From NCBI GenBank assembly GCA_916048095.2, contig OU696591.1, forward strand, positions 7,165,499-7,229,498: DNA of 64,000 nucleotides, read 5' to 3'. Both the position numbers and the translations under genes were made by a program. The notes below the pieces were generated by a model, which was given only the letters and a program-made list of their open reading frames with translations, made no database searches and was not told where the DNA came from. Shown here one piece after another: positions 26,921 to 38,398 of this stretch. Each line of letters starts with the position of its first letter. Position 1 is the first letter of the stretch. This DNA comes from Sacculina carcini. Taxonomy: Eukaryota; Arthropoda; Thecostraca; Sacculinidae.

Positions 26921-29272
26921 TGTAGTGTCTTGTATCATGTGCGGTTTACTGTATTGCGATTGTAAAGATGGCGCGACGTGTATCGCGATATTGTGACGTG
27001 TATCGTACGCTTGTGAAATGGACCAATCAGAGGAAGGCACGTATGACAGCAAGGTACAATCGGGGTCAGGCTATAGAGTAAAGTCAGTCTAGGTGTAGGT
27101 CTCGTTCCGTTAACTTGTCCGTGTTTTAATATACGTGTGAGTCAAGCCACATCTCAGATTCGCTCGCCGTCGCTCCGACACTACAATTTGGCGACGAGGT
27201 CAGTTTCAGTATTGATAATTTGTCTATTTACAAATATCAGTATGGATGGTGTCGCAGCACCTCCCACTTTTCTTTCGCGCCCGGGAAAGCCTCTCATCCC
27301 CTGGACTGAGTGGAAGTTTACGTTCGAAAACTATCTAACGGCCATCAACGGCGACAGTTTTTCCGTGTCCCGGCGCAAGGCAATTTTGCTTCACTGTGTT
27401 GGAGCTGAGGCGCAGCGAGTTTTTCTCTCCCTTCCAGACTCTCCTAAGAGGGGAGGCGAAGACGATTACACCAAAGTGCTATGTCAAATGGGCGAATTTT
27501 ATTCACCTAAGCTGAAGGTTATTTCAGAACGGTTCAACTTCAGATAAAGAACGCAGACCCAGAATGAAACTACTGCAGAGTACGTTTCTTCATTACGCAG
27601 TTTGTCGGCGAATTGTCAGTTCGGTCAACTGCAGGATGAAATGATAAGAGACCAGGTTGTAGAACATACGGTGCACCCTAGACTCCGCGAACGATTTCTA
27701 CAGGGCTCAAAACTCACACTGGACTCCCTGCTGGATCTGGCAGAAGCGTACGAGACTTCGCGCTGGCATTCGGCTTTAATGAGCTCCAGTAAAGAACCCG
27801 ACGCGGCCACTGTGAATGTCACAAGAATGTCCTGTAAATGCAAACAGCGTGACGGTGGTGTGACAGATAGCCAGTGCATATACTGCGGCCGTTCGCACGG
27901 CTCACCCAGAGCTGAATTTTGTCCGGCTCGTAATGCAGAATGCAATGCGTGCGGTCGGCGTGGGCACTGGGCCGTTGTGTGCAGATCAAAGGAAAGGACG
28001 AGTGTGGCAACCAGATTCAAGCCGGTCAAAGAGGTCACCATTCTATCCTGCGCAGATGCACAAGACAAAAGATTGACATGCAACGCAAGAGTCACAGTCG
28101 AGTCAGGCCAGTCAGCAGACATCGAACTTCAGGTAGATACCGGTGATAGTGTCTCTGTCATGAGTTTGCCGCTAGCAGGGAAGCTTTTCAGAGGCTCAGC
28201 GGTAACAGCGTCTGACACTCAGCTTTTCGGCATTGGCCGACGTCCGCTGAAAGTCGTCGGAACGCTACCTGTATCAGTCACTGTGGGTGATAGCACGACT
28301 ATGGCTGATTTTTTCATTATCGATACCAGATATTCAGAAGGTATATTGAACTTCTCCACGCTGGCGAAACTTTCAGCCCGGAAAAGCACAGGTGTTGCAA
28401 ATAATTACCGAACCAAAAGAAGTCGCAGCTTTACTACCAAACGAAGGGTATTGCCACAAAACCAGATTGAAGCAAAACGACGCACCGACAGCGCATCCTC
28501 TGCGTAAACTGTCATTCTCCGCAAACGCACGACAGCGTACAACAGTCGCTGTTTTGGCTGAGAAGGGGGAGCGGAGAGAAGTCACGACAGTTACAGTGAC
28601 GGCACGACAGCGACACGACAGCGACTGTGACGAGGACACAGAAGTGTCAGGCTGTGATCCGGTCAGATCCACTGTGCGCAACATCGGCATTTCTACAGGT
28701 CTGCAGCGGCCAAGTCGGCGAGGCGCGGTCTGCAAGCCGGTGGGCTCCGGCTTCCGACGTTCCGGAGATATTCCGATAATTTGCCGTTCGCGAACCAGGC
28801 GATGTAGCTGCCGTAGATATCGACCTCGACGATTCCTCACCACCATGTGCGACGGCACCGACGGTCGACATCAGACAGCTCAGTGCTACTGCGGCTGTGA
28901 TCCCGGCATTGGTGAAGACTGGCGGCGTCGCTGCCAAAGAACATGTTACTATCGACGAAACCCCGCTTATCTTTCTGATGGTGTGTATTATTATAAGTGA
29001 GGGGGTATGTAGTGTCTTGTATCATGTGCGGTTTACTGTATTGCGATTGTAAAGATGGCGCGACGTGTACCGCGATATTGTGACGTGTATCGTACGATTG
29101 TGAAATGGACCAATCAGAGGAAGGCACGTATGACAGCAAGGTACAATCGGGGTCAGGCTATAGAGTCAAATCAGTCTAGGTGTAGGTCTCGTTACGTTAA
29201 CTTGTCCGTGTTTTAATATACGTGTGAGTCAAGCCACATCTCAGATTCGCTCGCCGTCGCTCCGACACTACA
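26921..29272 (+). mobile_element. LTR element D: internally deleted gypsy-type retrotransposon
   Basis: 265-bp LTRs (26921-27185, 29008-29272) with TG..CA ends and about 5 differences (roughly 98% identical). Perfect 5-bp target duplication AGCTA (26916-26920, 29273-29277). Primer site TGGCGACGAGG at 27188-27198, complementary to a tRNA-Ser(GCT) 3' end. Polypurine tract AAGTGAGGGGG before the 3' LTR. Gag and protease are present, RT to integrase are missing, and an Arg-rich pol end is left at about 28680-28770. It can move only with enzymes from elsewhere. Confidence 0.92.
27242..28507 (+). pseudogene. Element D gag-protease
   Basis: From ATG 27242: capsid-like part (PWTEWKFTFENYLTAING, LLHCVGAEAQRVFLSLP). 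An in-frame TAA at 27545-27547 interrupts it, and the same frame continues (EYVSSLRSLSANCQFG, RDQVVEHTVHPRLRERFL). Then CIYCGRSHGSPRAEFC and CNACGRRGHWAVVC knuckles and the retropepsin box LQVDTGDSVSVMS. After about 28400 the frame is lost. A neighbouring frame shows PTAHPLRKLSFS, the very start of RT, followed by the deletion. Confidence 0.85.
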
Positions 29273-29567
29273 AGCTATATCCTTGCATTGGAATGATATT
29301 GACTCGACTTGGTGGCAACGGTGCTAACTGGCGTTTTTTATGAACTTCTCGAAAGTAATGGGTATTCATTGAGCAATATACCCTACACACTTGGTCAGTT
29401 ATTTGCTTTAATCTTAAATATTTGTCGTTGTTGTTCTATTTGTGCTTCTCAATATCGTGCATTATTGGCGTTTTTCGATGGATTTTTATATTAGCGCTCG
29501 CGCGCGTGTGTGTGTGTGTGTGTGTGTGTGTTTGTGTTTGTGAGGCTTTCATTGCTTGTAAATAATA
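29273..29567. other. Spacer between elements D and C
   Basis: About 300 bp of single-copy sequence ending in a short TG run (29507-29530). No gene seen. Confidence 0.6.
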
Positions 29568-30919
29568 TGTAACAAAACCAGAAACTCAAATATATTACAG
29601 ACAGGCGCGCGTGGGCATCACCGCCCCACGCGCGCCTACAGGACGTCACACTCCGATCGCACCACAAACACGACTCCCGCTCACACCGTCACACACGGGA
29701 GCACACACGGACACACACACACGCACAGTCCTCACGCACACCGCCACACCCAATCAGCGGCGAGCCGGTCAATCGCTCGCCGCCGCGGGGCATGCACACT
29801 TCATGAAACGCATACATACAAACACATCACCAAACAACGCAAACACGAACGCAAACGCGAATCACACACACACACACACACACACACTAAACCACAGACA
29901 CTCCAACGCGCTCACACACTCTCTCTCTCGCTCACAATCACACCACACCTCCACCTGTTTTTACAGAAACATGAACTATAGAGCATACAATAAAAAAACG
30001 CATAACAAACAAACAAAAACAACCAAACCCGACGACGGCCTCCACCGGACGCACACACCTTGGCTGCGGCGAAGCGCAACACGGCAGGCCCCAGCATCCT
30101 CCACGCTCCCGCCACCGCCCGTGCTCTTCAGTGCTCCGCCGCAGCCTGCCGTCCTCTTCATCACCGGCTGCCGCGACAGGGCACAACACCTTGACCCCAG
30201 CATCCACCATGCTTCCGTCGACACCGGTGCTCTTCAGCACCCTACCGCGACAGCCGTAACGTCGCCGCACATGCAGGCCACGCCGTCGTCTCAACTCCTT
30301 CGTTTTCTCATCCGGCTTCAGCAGCTCCTTTCTCTCACATGCCCTCCAGCACCAGCAGCCTCCACCAGCGATCTTCATTCTGCCCGGCGACGAGTCCAAC
30401 ACCAGTGCAGGTGGGACGACGAGCAACCCTCGGCCACAGCTCCCCCGCAGCTTCCTGCCGGCACCATGCTCTCCTGCCGCTCCCCTGCACACCAACCTGA
30501 CACGCCGCCGAGCACCTCCACCACGTCCTCCAGGCCGCTGCAAATACTGGAGGGCACCATCTCCGCTGCTGAAGCCGGGTCGCAGACAAAAAACCACTTC
30601 CAAACTAAAAGGCCGAAATAGCTTGTAACAAAACCAGAAACTCAAATATATTACAGACAGGCGCGCGTGGGCATCACCGCCCCACGCGCGCCTACAGGAC
30701 GTCACACTCCGATCGCACCACAAACACGACTCCCGCTCACACCGTCACACACGGGAGCACAAACGGACACACACACACACGCACAGTCCTCACGCACACC
30801 GCCACACCCAATCAGCGGCGAGCCGGTCAATCGCTCGCCGCCGCGGGGCATGCACACTTCATGAAACGCATACATACAAACACATCACCAAACAACGCAA
30901 ACACGAACGCAAACGCGAA

Positions 30920-30958
<39 letters not shown>

Positions 30959-31013
30959 CACAGACACTCCAACGCGCTCACACACTCTCTCTCTCGCTCA
31001 CAATCACACCACA
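29568..31013 (-). mobile_element. Element C: short, young, non-autonomous LTR element
   Basis: LTRs 29568-29947 (380 bp) and 30624-31013 (390 bp) differ by one substitution plus CA-repeat length. Perfect target duplication TAATA (29563-29567, 31014-31018). On the minus strand the order is 5' LTR (30624-31013), primer site 30612-30623, 664 bp interior, purine tract AGGTGGAGG, 3' LTR. The interior is GC-rich with a degenerate repeat pair (about 30060-30280) and no gag, protease or pol motif in any frame. It shares its primer site with Gypsy-A and B, so it is probably moved by such an element. Confidence 0.92.
30612..30623 (-). other. Primer-binding site of element C, tRNA-Phe 5'-end type
   Basis: AGCTATTTCGGC directly after the LTR end (GTTACA) on the coding strand; the following bases (CTTTTAG) differ from Gypsy-A and B. 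The best-defined of the three sites, because the LTRs are nearly identical and the target duplication is perfect. Confidence 0.9.
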
Positions 31014-31331
31014 TAATAAATAACAACAGATGGACTTATCTCCCTCCCTCTCTCTAACACGTATCTTCCACTCTCTCTTTCTCTCTCTCACTGCCATTCT
31101 TTCTGTTTATTTTTTATACTCCATTCCATTTCATTACAACACACACACACACATAAACACACATATATACACACATGCACACACATACACACACACACAC
31201 GCGTACACATATACACACACATACTTGCACTATCAAGCTCTACCACATTGAATTCACCGCAATAATGTGTATGTGTTTATGTGTGTGATTGTGTGTGCAT
31301 GTGTGTGTATGTATGTATGTATGTGTGTGAG
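31014..31331. repeat. TC-, CA- and TG-rich simple sequence
   Basis: Pyrimidine-rich 31035-31130, CA runs 31138-31225, TG-rich 31265-31330. No gene seen. Confidence 0.8.
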
Positions 31332-31476
31332 CAGTGCTCCAGCAAGTGTTGCACAAGACTGTCGAAGCAATCACAAAGTGAAGACATTGTTGAAGATCAA
31401 GACGTAACCATTCTTCCGTCAGCTCGAGTTGAAGTCACGTCAGATGTATTTGACCATCACGTCGCAACCAAACACA
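31332..31476 (+). CDS. Candidate upstream exon of the membrane dipeptidase (cytoplasmic tail)
   Basis: 145 bp of unique sequence between TG repeats, open in one frame: [20 protein letters not shown] and following hydrophilic residues ending VATKH. Possible acceptor GTGTGTGAG before 31332 and donor ACACA|GTATGT after 31476. The phase (1) fits an acceptor GGCAG at 32644 in the next exon, which would give a short cytoplasmic tail ahead of the membrane anchor. Acidic, Cys-rich start; no domain recognised. It may instead be non-coding. Confidence 0.35.
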
Positions 31477-31487
31477 GTATGTTTGTA

Positions 31488-31527
<40 letters not shown>

Positions 31528-31612
31528 AGTGTGTGTGTGTGTGTCAGTGTGTGTGTGTGTCAGTGTGTGTGTGTCAGTGTGTGTGTGTCAGTGTGTGTGT
31601 GTGTGTTTTACT
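31477..31612. repeat. TG microsatellite with CAG interruptions
   Basis: TG runs broken by CAG every 10-20 bp (GTGTGTCAGTGTGTG). Confidence 0.9.
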
Positions 31613-31824
31613 TGTTGGGAATATTACATACCCTTGATCAGTGGTTCTCAAACATTCTCACTGCTAGAACTTCTTTCACAAATCAACAGTCAGTTCTGGC
31701 ACCCCCCATGGATTATTGATAGCTATACGAAAATATATAAATACAAACGACGAAATAACAATTTATATATTTAATATTCATTCATGCAAATCCCATAAGA
31801 TGATTTAGGAGCATTTGAAAATAA

Positions 31825-32457
31825 ATTCTTCCTTTCCTATCATTCAAGTGTTAATTTACGTTTTTCAACAAACTATTGCACACATTTGTACTTTATTGGT
31901 ATAATTCACAGTGTATTGAAACTTATTGTTTTGTGTATGTGTGGTGGTCAAGCCACATATAAAGATGGCACAGATAGATGGCATAAATAGATGGCACAGA
32001 CGAAGCTGGGTGTATTGCGGCACCGGACAAGAACAGCTCAATACCTGACGAATGACTGGTCTGGAATACCACATTGCTGTTCTTAGTCATGGATTAAATA
32101 ACTTTCGGTCACGTGACGTGAAACGGTGCACACACGCACACATACACATTGACTCACACACAAACCTACACCATGATTCTCACACGCACAATCACACTGA
32201 CACTTAGGGCTACAGACAAACATACAAACGTTCATACACACAAGCTTCACACACATTCGCACAAACTGCCACACTTGTTACATACACACAGACACGCATA
32301 CTCTACACTTGCGTACTCACATACACGCATACATTACGCATACATTCTTCCTTTCCTATCATTCAAGTGTTAATTTACGTTTTTCAACAAACTATTGCAC
32401 ACATTTGTACTTTATTGGTATAATTCACAGTGTATTGAAACTTATTGTTTTGTGTAT
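31825..32457. repeat. Direct repeat pair of about 112 bp
   Basis: 31825-31938 and 32345-32457 appear identical (TTCTTCCTTTCCTATCATTC at the start, TATTGTTTTGTGTATGT at the end), 520 bp apart. The DNA between is single-copy with CA patches. The ends lack TG..CA, so LTRs are unlikely; a local duplication is simpler. Confidence 0.85.
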
Positions 32458-32636
32458 GTATAAAACTTAGTCATACTGAACGTTTTTCATCATGTGAAAT
32501 AACTGTGGATATGAAGCACTCCATGAATAATATGAAGTAGAATTTTGTATTAAAATATGGGCTTAATGACAGGATCTATGGGATGTATGTCATTGTGTGT
32601 TTGTTATGTGTTTTTGTGTGTGTTTGTGTGTTATAT

Positions 32637-32944
32637 ATGGCAGCTGTCGTTGGCACAACTTCACTCAATCCTTCAACAGCGTCATGTACTGGCAGCAGAG
32701 GTGTGGTGTGTGTGGCGGTGTTGCTATTGTGTGTCCTGATGGCGGTCACAATGCTGCTTCTCATGTCGCCTCACTGGAAGTGGCCTGTGTGGCAGCCACA
32801 CTTCCTGTCATCATCGTCATCAGTGGAGGAAGCAGGAGTAGGTGTTCATGATGATGGTGATGATGTAGCATCCGTGATTCTGCTGGATAGTGAAACAGTA
32901 AACAGTCGCACTCTGCTAAACTCCGTCACTCGGGTCATAGACGG
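32637..32944 (+). CDS. Membrane dipeptidase, exon with signal-anchor
   Basis: ATG 32637 (or, if the upstream exon is used, acceptor at 32645). Encodes a short lead, a hydrophobic span (GVVCVAVLLLCVLMAVTMLL), an aromatic patch (SPHWKWPVWQPH), an acidic Ser-rich stretch, and TLLNSVTRVIDG, the start of the dipeptidase domain. It ends ATAGACGG|GTAAGC in phase 2. Spliced to 40532 it restores the family signature VIDGHNDLPWN. A long N-terminal anchor without a signal-cleavage site suggests a type II membrane protein with the enzyme outside. The family (M19) hydrolyses dipeptides with two zinc ions. Membership rests on the join with the next exon. Confidence 0.8.
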
Positions 32945-33882
32945 GTAAGCAGCACTCTCTCACAAGAACGCTCTATACTCTCTTTCTCTCTCTATCTCAT
33001 AAGAGTACACTATACTGTCTCACTCCCTATCTCACAAGAGTGCACCATACTGTCTCACACTCACTCACGTGAGTATAATTAACTCATTCACTATCACTCA
33101 CTCATAAGAGTACAATAATATTTCTCATTCTCTCATAAGAGTGCAATTCACTCGCCTCACTCTTAAGAGTATCGTATACTCACTGAAGAACACTATATAA
33201 ACAAACTTGTTCAATATCATTCCTCTTCCTTCTTTCATCATCTTATTCTCCATTTATGAGCACATCGGTGTGTGTGTCAGTGTGTTAATTAGGGAGCCAT
33301 AAGAACACATACACTGACACACACACACACACACACACACACATAAGGCTTCATTTGATGACAGTTTCGATAGTATAATAAGCTTAGCCTATCTATCTAT
33401 CTCTCGCTCTCTCTTGTTCAAGTTTATTATATTTGCCCGCCTATTTATGTCTGTATTGCCCACAATAACTCACATACAGACACACAGACAGTGGCAATGT
33501 GTGTATGTGTGCGCGTGTGTGTTTATATATACCTTTTCAATGTAATATAATGTAATGTGTATTGTGTAATTATGTGTGCATCAATAGTTTGTAATATAAT
33601 ATAATGTAATGTGTATTGTGTAATTATGTGTGCATCAATAGTTTGTAATATAATATAATGTAATGTGTATTGTGTAATTATGTGTGCATCAATAGTTTGT
33701 AATATAATATAATGTAATGTGTATTGTGTAATTATGTGTGCATCAATAGTTTGTAATATAATGTAATTTTATATAATTTAATTTGATGTAATGGTGTGTA
33801 ATGCCATCTAATGTATGGAATGTAATGTAATCTAACATATTATAATATTATATGATGTAATTTAATGTATTGTATGTGTGTA
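32945..33882. other. Start of dipeptidase intron; simple repeats, no gene
   Basis: CTCACAAGAGT-type units (32950-33185), CA run 33318-33342, and four near-perfect units of about 54 bp at 33541-33760 (TGTATTGTGTAATTATGTG, GCATCAATAGTTTG). The last 120 bp are TAATG-rich and continue the satellite found again at 38399, which the LINE has split. Confidence 0.8.
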
Positions 33883-34050
33883 TCAGAATCGAGTCTGATT
33901 CGTCAAAAATCGATTCAAACATTTTCTTGTGTTGTGTTTGGTGTTTGCGTGCGTGGTTCGGTCAATCTTCAATAAGGAAACTCTCCATGAATTATTAGGC
34001 ATTTGTGCGCGCATACTCACTTCAAACCCGAATTTCGCATCGCCTACGCC

Positions 34051-35118
34051 ATGACCACGGACATCTGCGTCATATGCAAGACCGGCGGTGGTGACTCCAC
34101 GAGATGTGTCACATGTTCGCTCTGTGACTCATGGGCGCACACTAAGTGCGCGTCGTTGCAGGGGGTGAAGCTGGACTCTCTGAAGTCCATCAATTGGATT
34201 TGCTCTCCATGCATTGGTCGCGCCAAGCTGGCCATTGACATTGCCGGCAATGTGGGTGGTTTCGGTGCCCGGCTGTCCTCCATAGAGTCGAAAATTTCTT
34301 CGCTGGTGACTGCCTCGGTCTCTCCTCCGCCGATTTCTGCATTTCCGTTGTCTGGTACTGAGAGAGTCCCTGTGCGCTCCTATACTGTCGTTGTCAAGTC
34401 GCGTGGTTCTTCTCCTGTGGTCGCTGAGTCGGTGGCTCCGGCACTCGCGGATGTACCGGCTGCAAGTTCTCGCCCGACTGCCAGCGGTGGGCTTGTTCTG
34501 CGCTGCAATTCGTCTGCTGATGCTGTGCGTGCCGCTGATTGCGTTCGCTCGGCGCTGCCCGATACTGACGTCAGTGTTCCGGCGGACTCTCCTCGGCAAC
34601 CTAGGATTACGCTTGCGCATGTGCCTGTCGATATTTCAGCCGAAGATATAGTCGCCTCCCTCAAGAGGAAAAATTCATTTCTGTCGGCTGTCTCGTCCTC
34701 TGAACTTCATCTGCTTTTCTTGACGAAACCCAAGACCTCAGGCGTTCATGCGGTGTTTTCTTTGTCACCGAAATGCCGCTCTCTGATCCGATCTATGGGA
34801 GACCGGTTGTTCGTGGGCTTGCAGTCGTGTGCGGTGTACGACCGCTTCTGGGTAGCTCGCTGCTTCCGCTGTGCTGGTCTGGGTCAAAAGGCCATCCACT
34901 GTAATCACCCTGAATCTTGTGGACATTGTGCAGGTCCTCATCGGTCCTCTCAATGTGATCGTACTGGGGCAGCTAAATGCCGCAACTGTGCTCAGGCAGG
35001 ACGTCCTCACTCCCACTCGTCTTTCAGCTCCTCTTGCCCTTCATTCATCGGTGTGCGTAATTCTCTTCGCCTCCGCACTGCGACTGATGATTCTCCTGTT
35101 GCTTCTCCTCAGGCTTGA
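34051..35118 (+). CDS. LINE ORF1: PHD finger and CCHC knuckles
   Basis: 355 residues from ATG 34051. An N-terminal PHD-type zinc finger (CVICKTGGGDSTRC, CDSWAHTKC, WICSPC), then a Ser/Pro-rich linker, an RRM-like middle (ITLAHVPVDISAEDIVASLK), and C-terminal knuckles CFRCAGLGQKAIHC, CGHCAGPHRSSQC and a CRNCAQAGRPHSHS cluster. RNA-binding partner of ORF2. It is open throughout. The ORF2 frame follows directly after its TGA in the same frame, so re-initiation or readthrough could express ORF2. Confidence 0.9.
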   Translation: MTTDICVICKTGGGDSTRCVTCSLCDSWAHTKCASLQGVKLDSLKSINWICSPCIGRAKLAIDIAGNVGGFGARLSSIESKISSLVTASVSPPPISAFPLSGTERVPVRSYTVVVKSRGSSPVVAESVAPALADVPAASSRPTASGGLVLRCNSSADAVRAADCVRSALPDTDVSVPADSPRQPRITLAHVPVDISAEDIVASLKRKNSFLSAVSSSELHLLFLTKPKTSGVHAVFSLSPKCRSLIRSMGDRLFVGLQSCAVYDRFWVARCFRCAGLGQKAIHCNHPESCGHCAGPHRSSQCDRTGAAKCRNCAQAGRPHSHSSFSSSCPSFIGVRNSLRLRTATDDSPVASPQA

Positions 35119-38025
35119 CTACTTCCCCTTTCTCACCACTCCTCTCACTCTACTGTTGCTACCCCTATTACTTTCCCTCCAACATCCCGTCCTTCTCATC
35201 TTTCCATTGGGCTTCTTAACATTCGTTCCTGCAGAAATAAAACTCTTCCAATCTGTAATTTTATCTCTTCATTCAATCTCTCTATTTTGTGTTAAACTGA
35301 AACCTGGCTTCTCGATTCTGATGTTTCTTCTTTCGCTGCAAACATTCCCTCCTCTTACAATTTCTTGCACAAATCTCGCTCACATTCTAAATCTTCTGGC
35401 GGTGGAGTTGGCTGTATATTTTCCAAGTCTTTCTCTGTTTCTCCTGTAAATGACCTGATTCCGGATTGCTCCTCATTTGAATTCCTTGCACTCTCCCTTG
35501 CTGTTACTTCTTTCTCTAAATTTTGTTTTTTGATAGTCTACCGTCATAATCACCCTGGCTCATCTCCTCTTTTCCTTAATGAATTTTCTTACCTCATCGA
35601 TGCTGTCTCCTCGCGTTTCTCCAGCGACTTCATCGTCGTAGGGGATTTCAATTTCTGGGTTGACTCCCCATCCAATAATCCTTACTGTCAAAACTTCATT
35701 TCTCTTCTTCAGGCACTCGGTCTATCAATTTTAAATTCTTCTCCTACTCACATATCTGGTCATTCTCTTGACCTATTTCTCTCTCCCGCTCCCGCTATCA
35801 CCTCAGACCGTCCTCCTCCTGATGTTTTCACATTGCCTTCTGATCCAAATATTTCTGACCATTGCCTCTTGATTTCTTCACTTCCTTTCTCCCGTGCTGC
35901 TTGTCCTCCACCATTCTCATATCGCAATTACAAACAGTTTGATCCTACTAAATTTACTTCACTTTTATCTTACTTACTTCCTCTCGACCGCTTCTACTGG
36001 CTCCCTCTCCGCGATATTTTTCCAGCCATTTCAGATGTTCTCTCAGGTATAAATGATTTTATGTTTCCTTTGGTCACTCGGTCTAAACCTCTCACTTCCT
36101 CTCCCCCTTGGTTCTCCTCTCATCTTCATTCTCTTAAACATACTCAGCGGCGTGCCGAAACTGTCTGGAATAGAACTCGGTCTTCACAGGATTGGGAACT
36201 ACTTTGCTCTGCCCGGTCGTCTTATGTTTCTGCATTACATATTGCCAAACAAGATTTTTACAAATCCAAACTTGCTTCCCTTTCCCGTTCTTCTAAATCC
36301 CTTTGGTCCTCTCTCAATTCTCTCTGCGGTCTCCGATCTCCTTCTACCTCGTGTGATCTTACAGCCTCTCAGTTTGCGTCTTTTTTCTCTGCAAAAATTG
36401 ATTCTGTTCTAAAGAATATCCCTCCTTTCCGATCCTCCCTCTGTCATACTCGCACTTCCGAAAATTTTCCTTCATTTTCTTTTGTCTCGCTTCCTGACAT
36501 TCTCCACCTTTTGTCTTCAATCAAGATGTCCCACTCTCCCTCGGACTCAATTAATTTTCGAGCTATTTCTGTGTCTCTTCCTTCTCTTGTGCCTTACCTT
36601 CTCCACCTTATCAACTCTTCTTTTCTGCATGGTGTTTTCTTGCCAGACAAACATGCTACTGTTCGACCCATTATAAAAAAACCTACTCTTGATCCCGCTG
36701 CTCTCACCAATTACCGTCCTATATCTCTCCTCAGTCTTCCCTCCAAACTCCTTGAATCCGCTATTTCATTGCAACTCTCTCCTTACATCTCTAAATTCCT
36801 TGACCCGTGTCAATCTGGTTTCCGCTCTGCTCACTCTACTGAATCTGTACTTATTTCCTTGTGTAATGACACCCTTTCACACTTCTCCTACCGTCAATCT
36901 GTCCTCTTGGTATTACTTGATCTGTCCTCGGCTTTTGATCTTGTTAGTCACCCTATTATTATTCGTGATCTTTCCTGTTTGGGTCTATCTTCTTCCGCCC
37001 TTTCTCTTCTGAAATCTTACCTCACTGATCGTACTTACTCAGTTGACTTCAATTCCTCTACCTCTGCTCACTTCCCTCTTCGATCTGGTGTTCCCCAAGG
37101 TTCCGTCCTTGGCCCACTATTATTTAATCTTTATATGTCTTCTCTTTGCCCTGTTCTTCGAAAACATTCCATTACTTTCAAAATCTATGCCGATGACATC
37201 CAATTCCTCATTCCTGTCACTCCTGTTACTCCCTCCTTTCTCTCTGATATACTTTCTGAAATTTCCTCATGGGCCGCCTCTCGGCAGTTGTACTTGAATA
37301 CTTCTAAGTCTGAGTTCATCGTCCTCCATCCACCTCGTATTTCACCTCCTCTTCTCCCATTTCCTATCTCAACTGCTGTTCGCAATCTCGGCTCTATCTT
37401 TGTCTCTTCGCTCTCCTGCTTTGACAATATCGTTTCTGTCGCCCGCACTTGTCGTCTTATTCTGCGCTCTCTCTACCCTATACGTCCCTATCTTGATAAA
37501 AATTCCGCCATCACTCTTGTTCATACTCTCATTTTCCCCAGGTTAGACTACTGCAACTCGCTTTACTTTAGTGCTCCTCGTTCTCATCTCTTAATCCTTC
37601 AGCGTGTGATTAACCAATCTTGTCGATTTGTCTTTCATCCTACCTTTTCTCGCCACACGTCTCACCTACTTTTTCAACTCCACTGGCTTCCTATCATCCC
37701 ACGAATTCATTTTCGCCTTTGCTGTCTCATTTACAAGCTTCTGCATGATCCTCACCAACCTTCTTATCTTGCTAATCTTTTGTCTCCCACTGACTCACAC
37801 TCCTCTCGTCGCCCTCTTCCTCTCGCTTGTCCTCGTGCATCTAATGAATCTTCCTGGTCCTCTAAATCGTTCTTCTTTTACGCTCCTCGCTTGTATAATT
37901 CTCTTCCCTCTCATATCACCCGCGCCTCTTCATTTCGGTCATTCCGCCATCGGCTTCGCCTGTACCTTTTTGACATTCCATTTGATCCGGTCTCGCACTC
38001 TCTCTCTCCTTTCGCCTCTCTGTGA
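35119..38025 (+). pseudogene. LINE ORF2: endonuclease-reverse transcriptase, one stop
   Basis: From just after ORF1: SIGLLNIRSCRNK begins the endonuclease, TAA at 35293-35295 lies just before TETWL, and the frame then stays open to 38025. Visible marks: VVGDFNFWVDSP, SDHCLLIS, the RT boxes NYRPISLLSLPSKLLE, SGFRSAHSTESVLIS, GVPQGSVLGPLLFNLY, and the catalytic YADDIQFL. C-terminal motifs include LIFPRLDYCNSLYF and HWLPIIPRIHFRLCCLIYKLLH. One point change in an early codon would explain the break. Confidence 0.9.
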
Positions 38026-38398
38026 TATTGTTTGAACTATTTCTCCGTTTTATGATTGTTTCAATTCTCGTTGTCTTATTTTTCCCTGTCTTGAGCACAG
38101 TTACTGCTTCCTTTCCTTCCTTGCTGCTTTATTTATTCTATTGTGAATGTTCTCTGTAATAATTCTCTGTCGATTTTATTGTCCGAACATACCACTTGAT
38201 TTTTTGGAACTGTGCCCTTTGTGCTTGTGCTTGCTATTTACCAATTTTGGTTGTTTTGTGACTTCTCTTTCTTTTACTTGCTCATTTCTCCCATATTCTT
38301 TACAATTGTCGTTTTATCTCAATTGATGTTTTCCGTTTTTCGCGCTTGTGTTTTACCGGCGCTATAGCAAATACACGTTGTTGTTGTTGTTGTTGTTG

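Larger units (their letters stand above)
33883..38398 (+). mobile_element. Near-complete CR1/L2-type LINE
   Basis: About 4.5 kb with 5' leader, two ORFs and a TTG-repeat tail (GTTGTTG.. 38377-38398) after GGCGCTATAGCAAATACAC. Flanks share GTGTGTA (33876-33882; about 38402-38408), a likely target duplication. The split target matches intact satellite at 39205-39245. One stop codon in ORF2 (35293) is the only visible lesion. The 3' part is repeated as the fragment at 48617-49373. Confidence 0.9.

Noticed and set aside
28392..29000. 202-codon open frame in element D after the protease
   Set aside because: Only its first residues fit an RT start; the rest crosses the internal deletion and is Arg/Cys-rich without motif.
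29568..29947. The repeat at 29568 and 30624 as a plain segmental duplication
   Set aside because: TG..CA ends, perfect TAATA target duplication, primer site and purine tract show LTRs.
29611..30621. Long plus-strand open frame of about 336 codons in element C
   Set aside because: Thr/His/Pro-rich composition from CA-rich LTR and GC-rich interior, antisense to the element, no motif; the frame crosses the LTR boundary.
34871..35449. 192-codon open frame across the LINE ORF1-ORF2 boundary, and similar frames at 36053 and 37628
   Set aside because: Shadows of the real LINE frames, Leu/Phe/Ser-rich because of the TC-rich coding strand.
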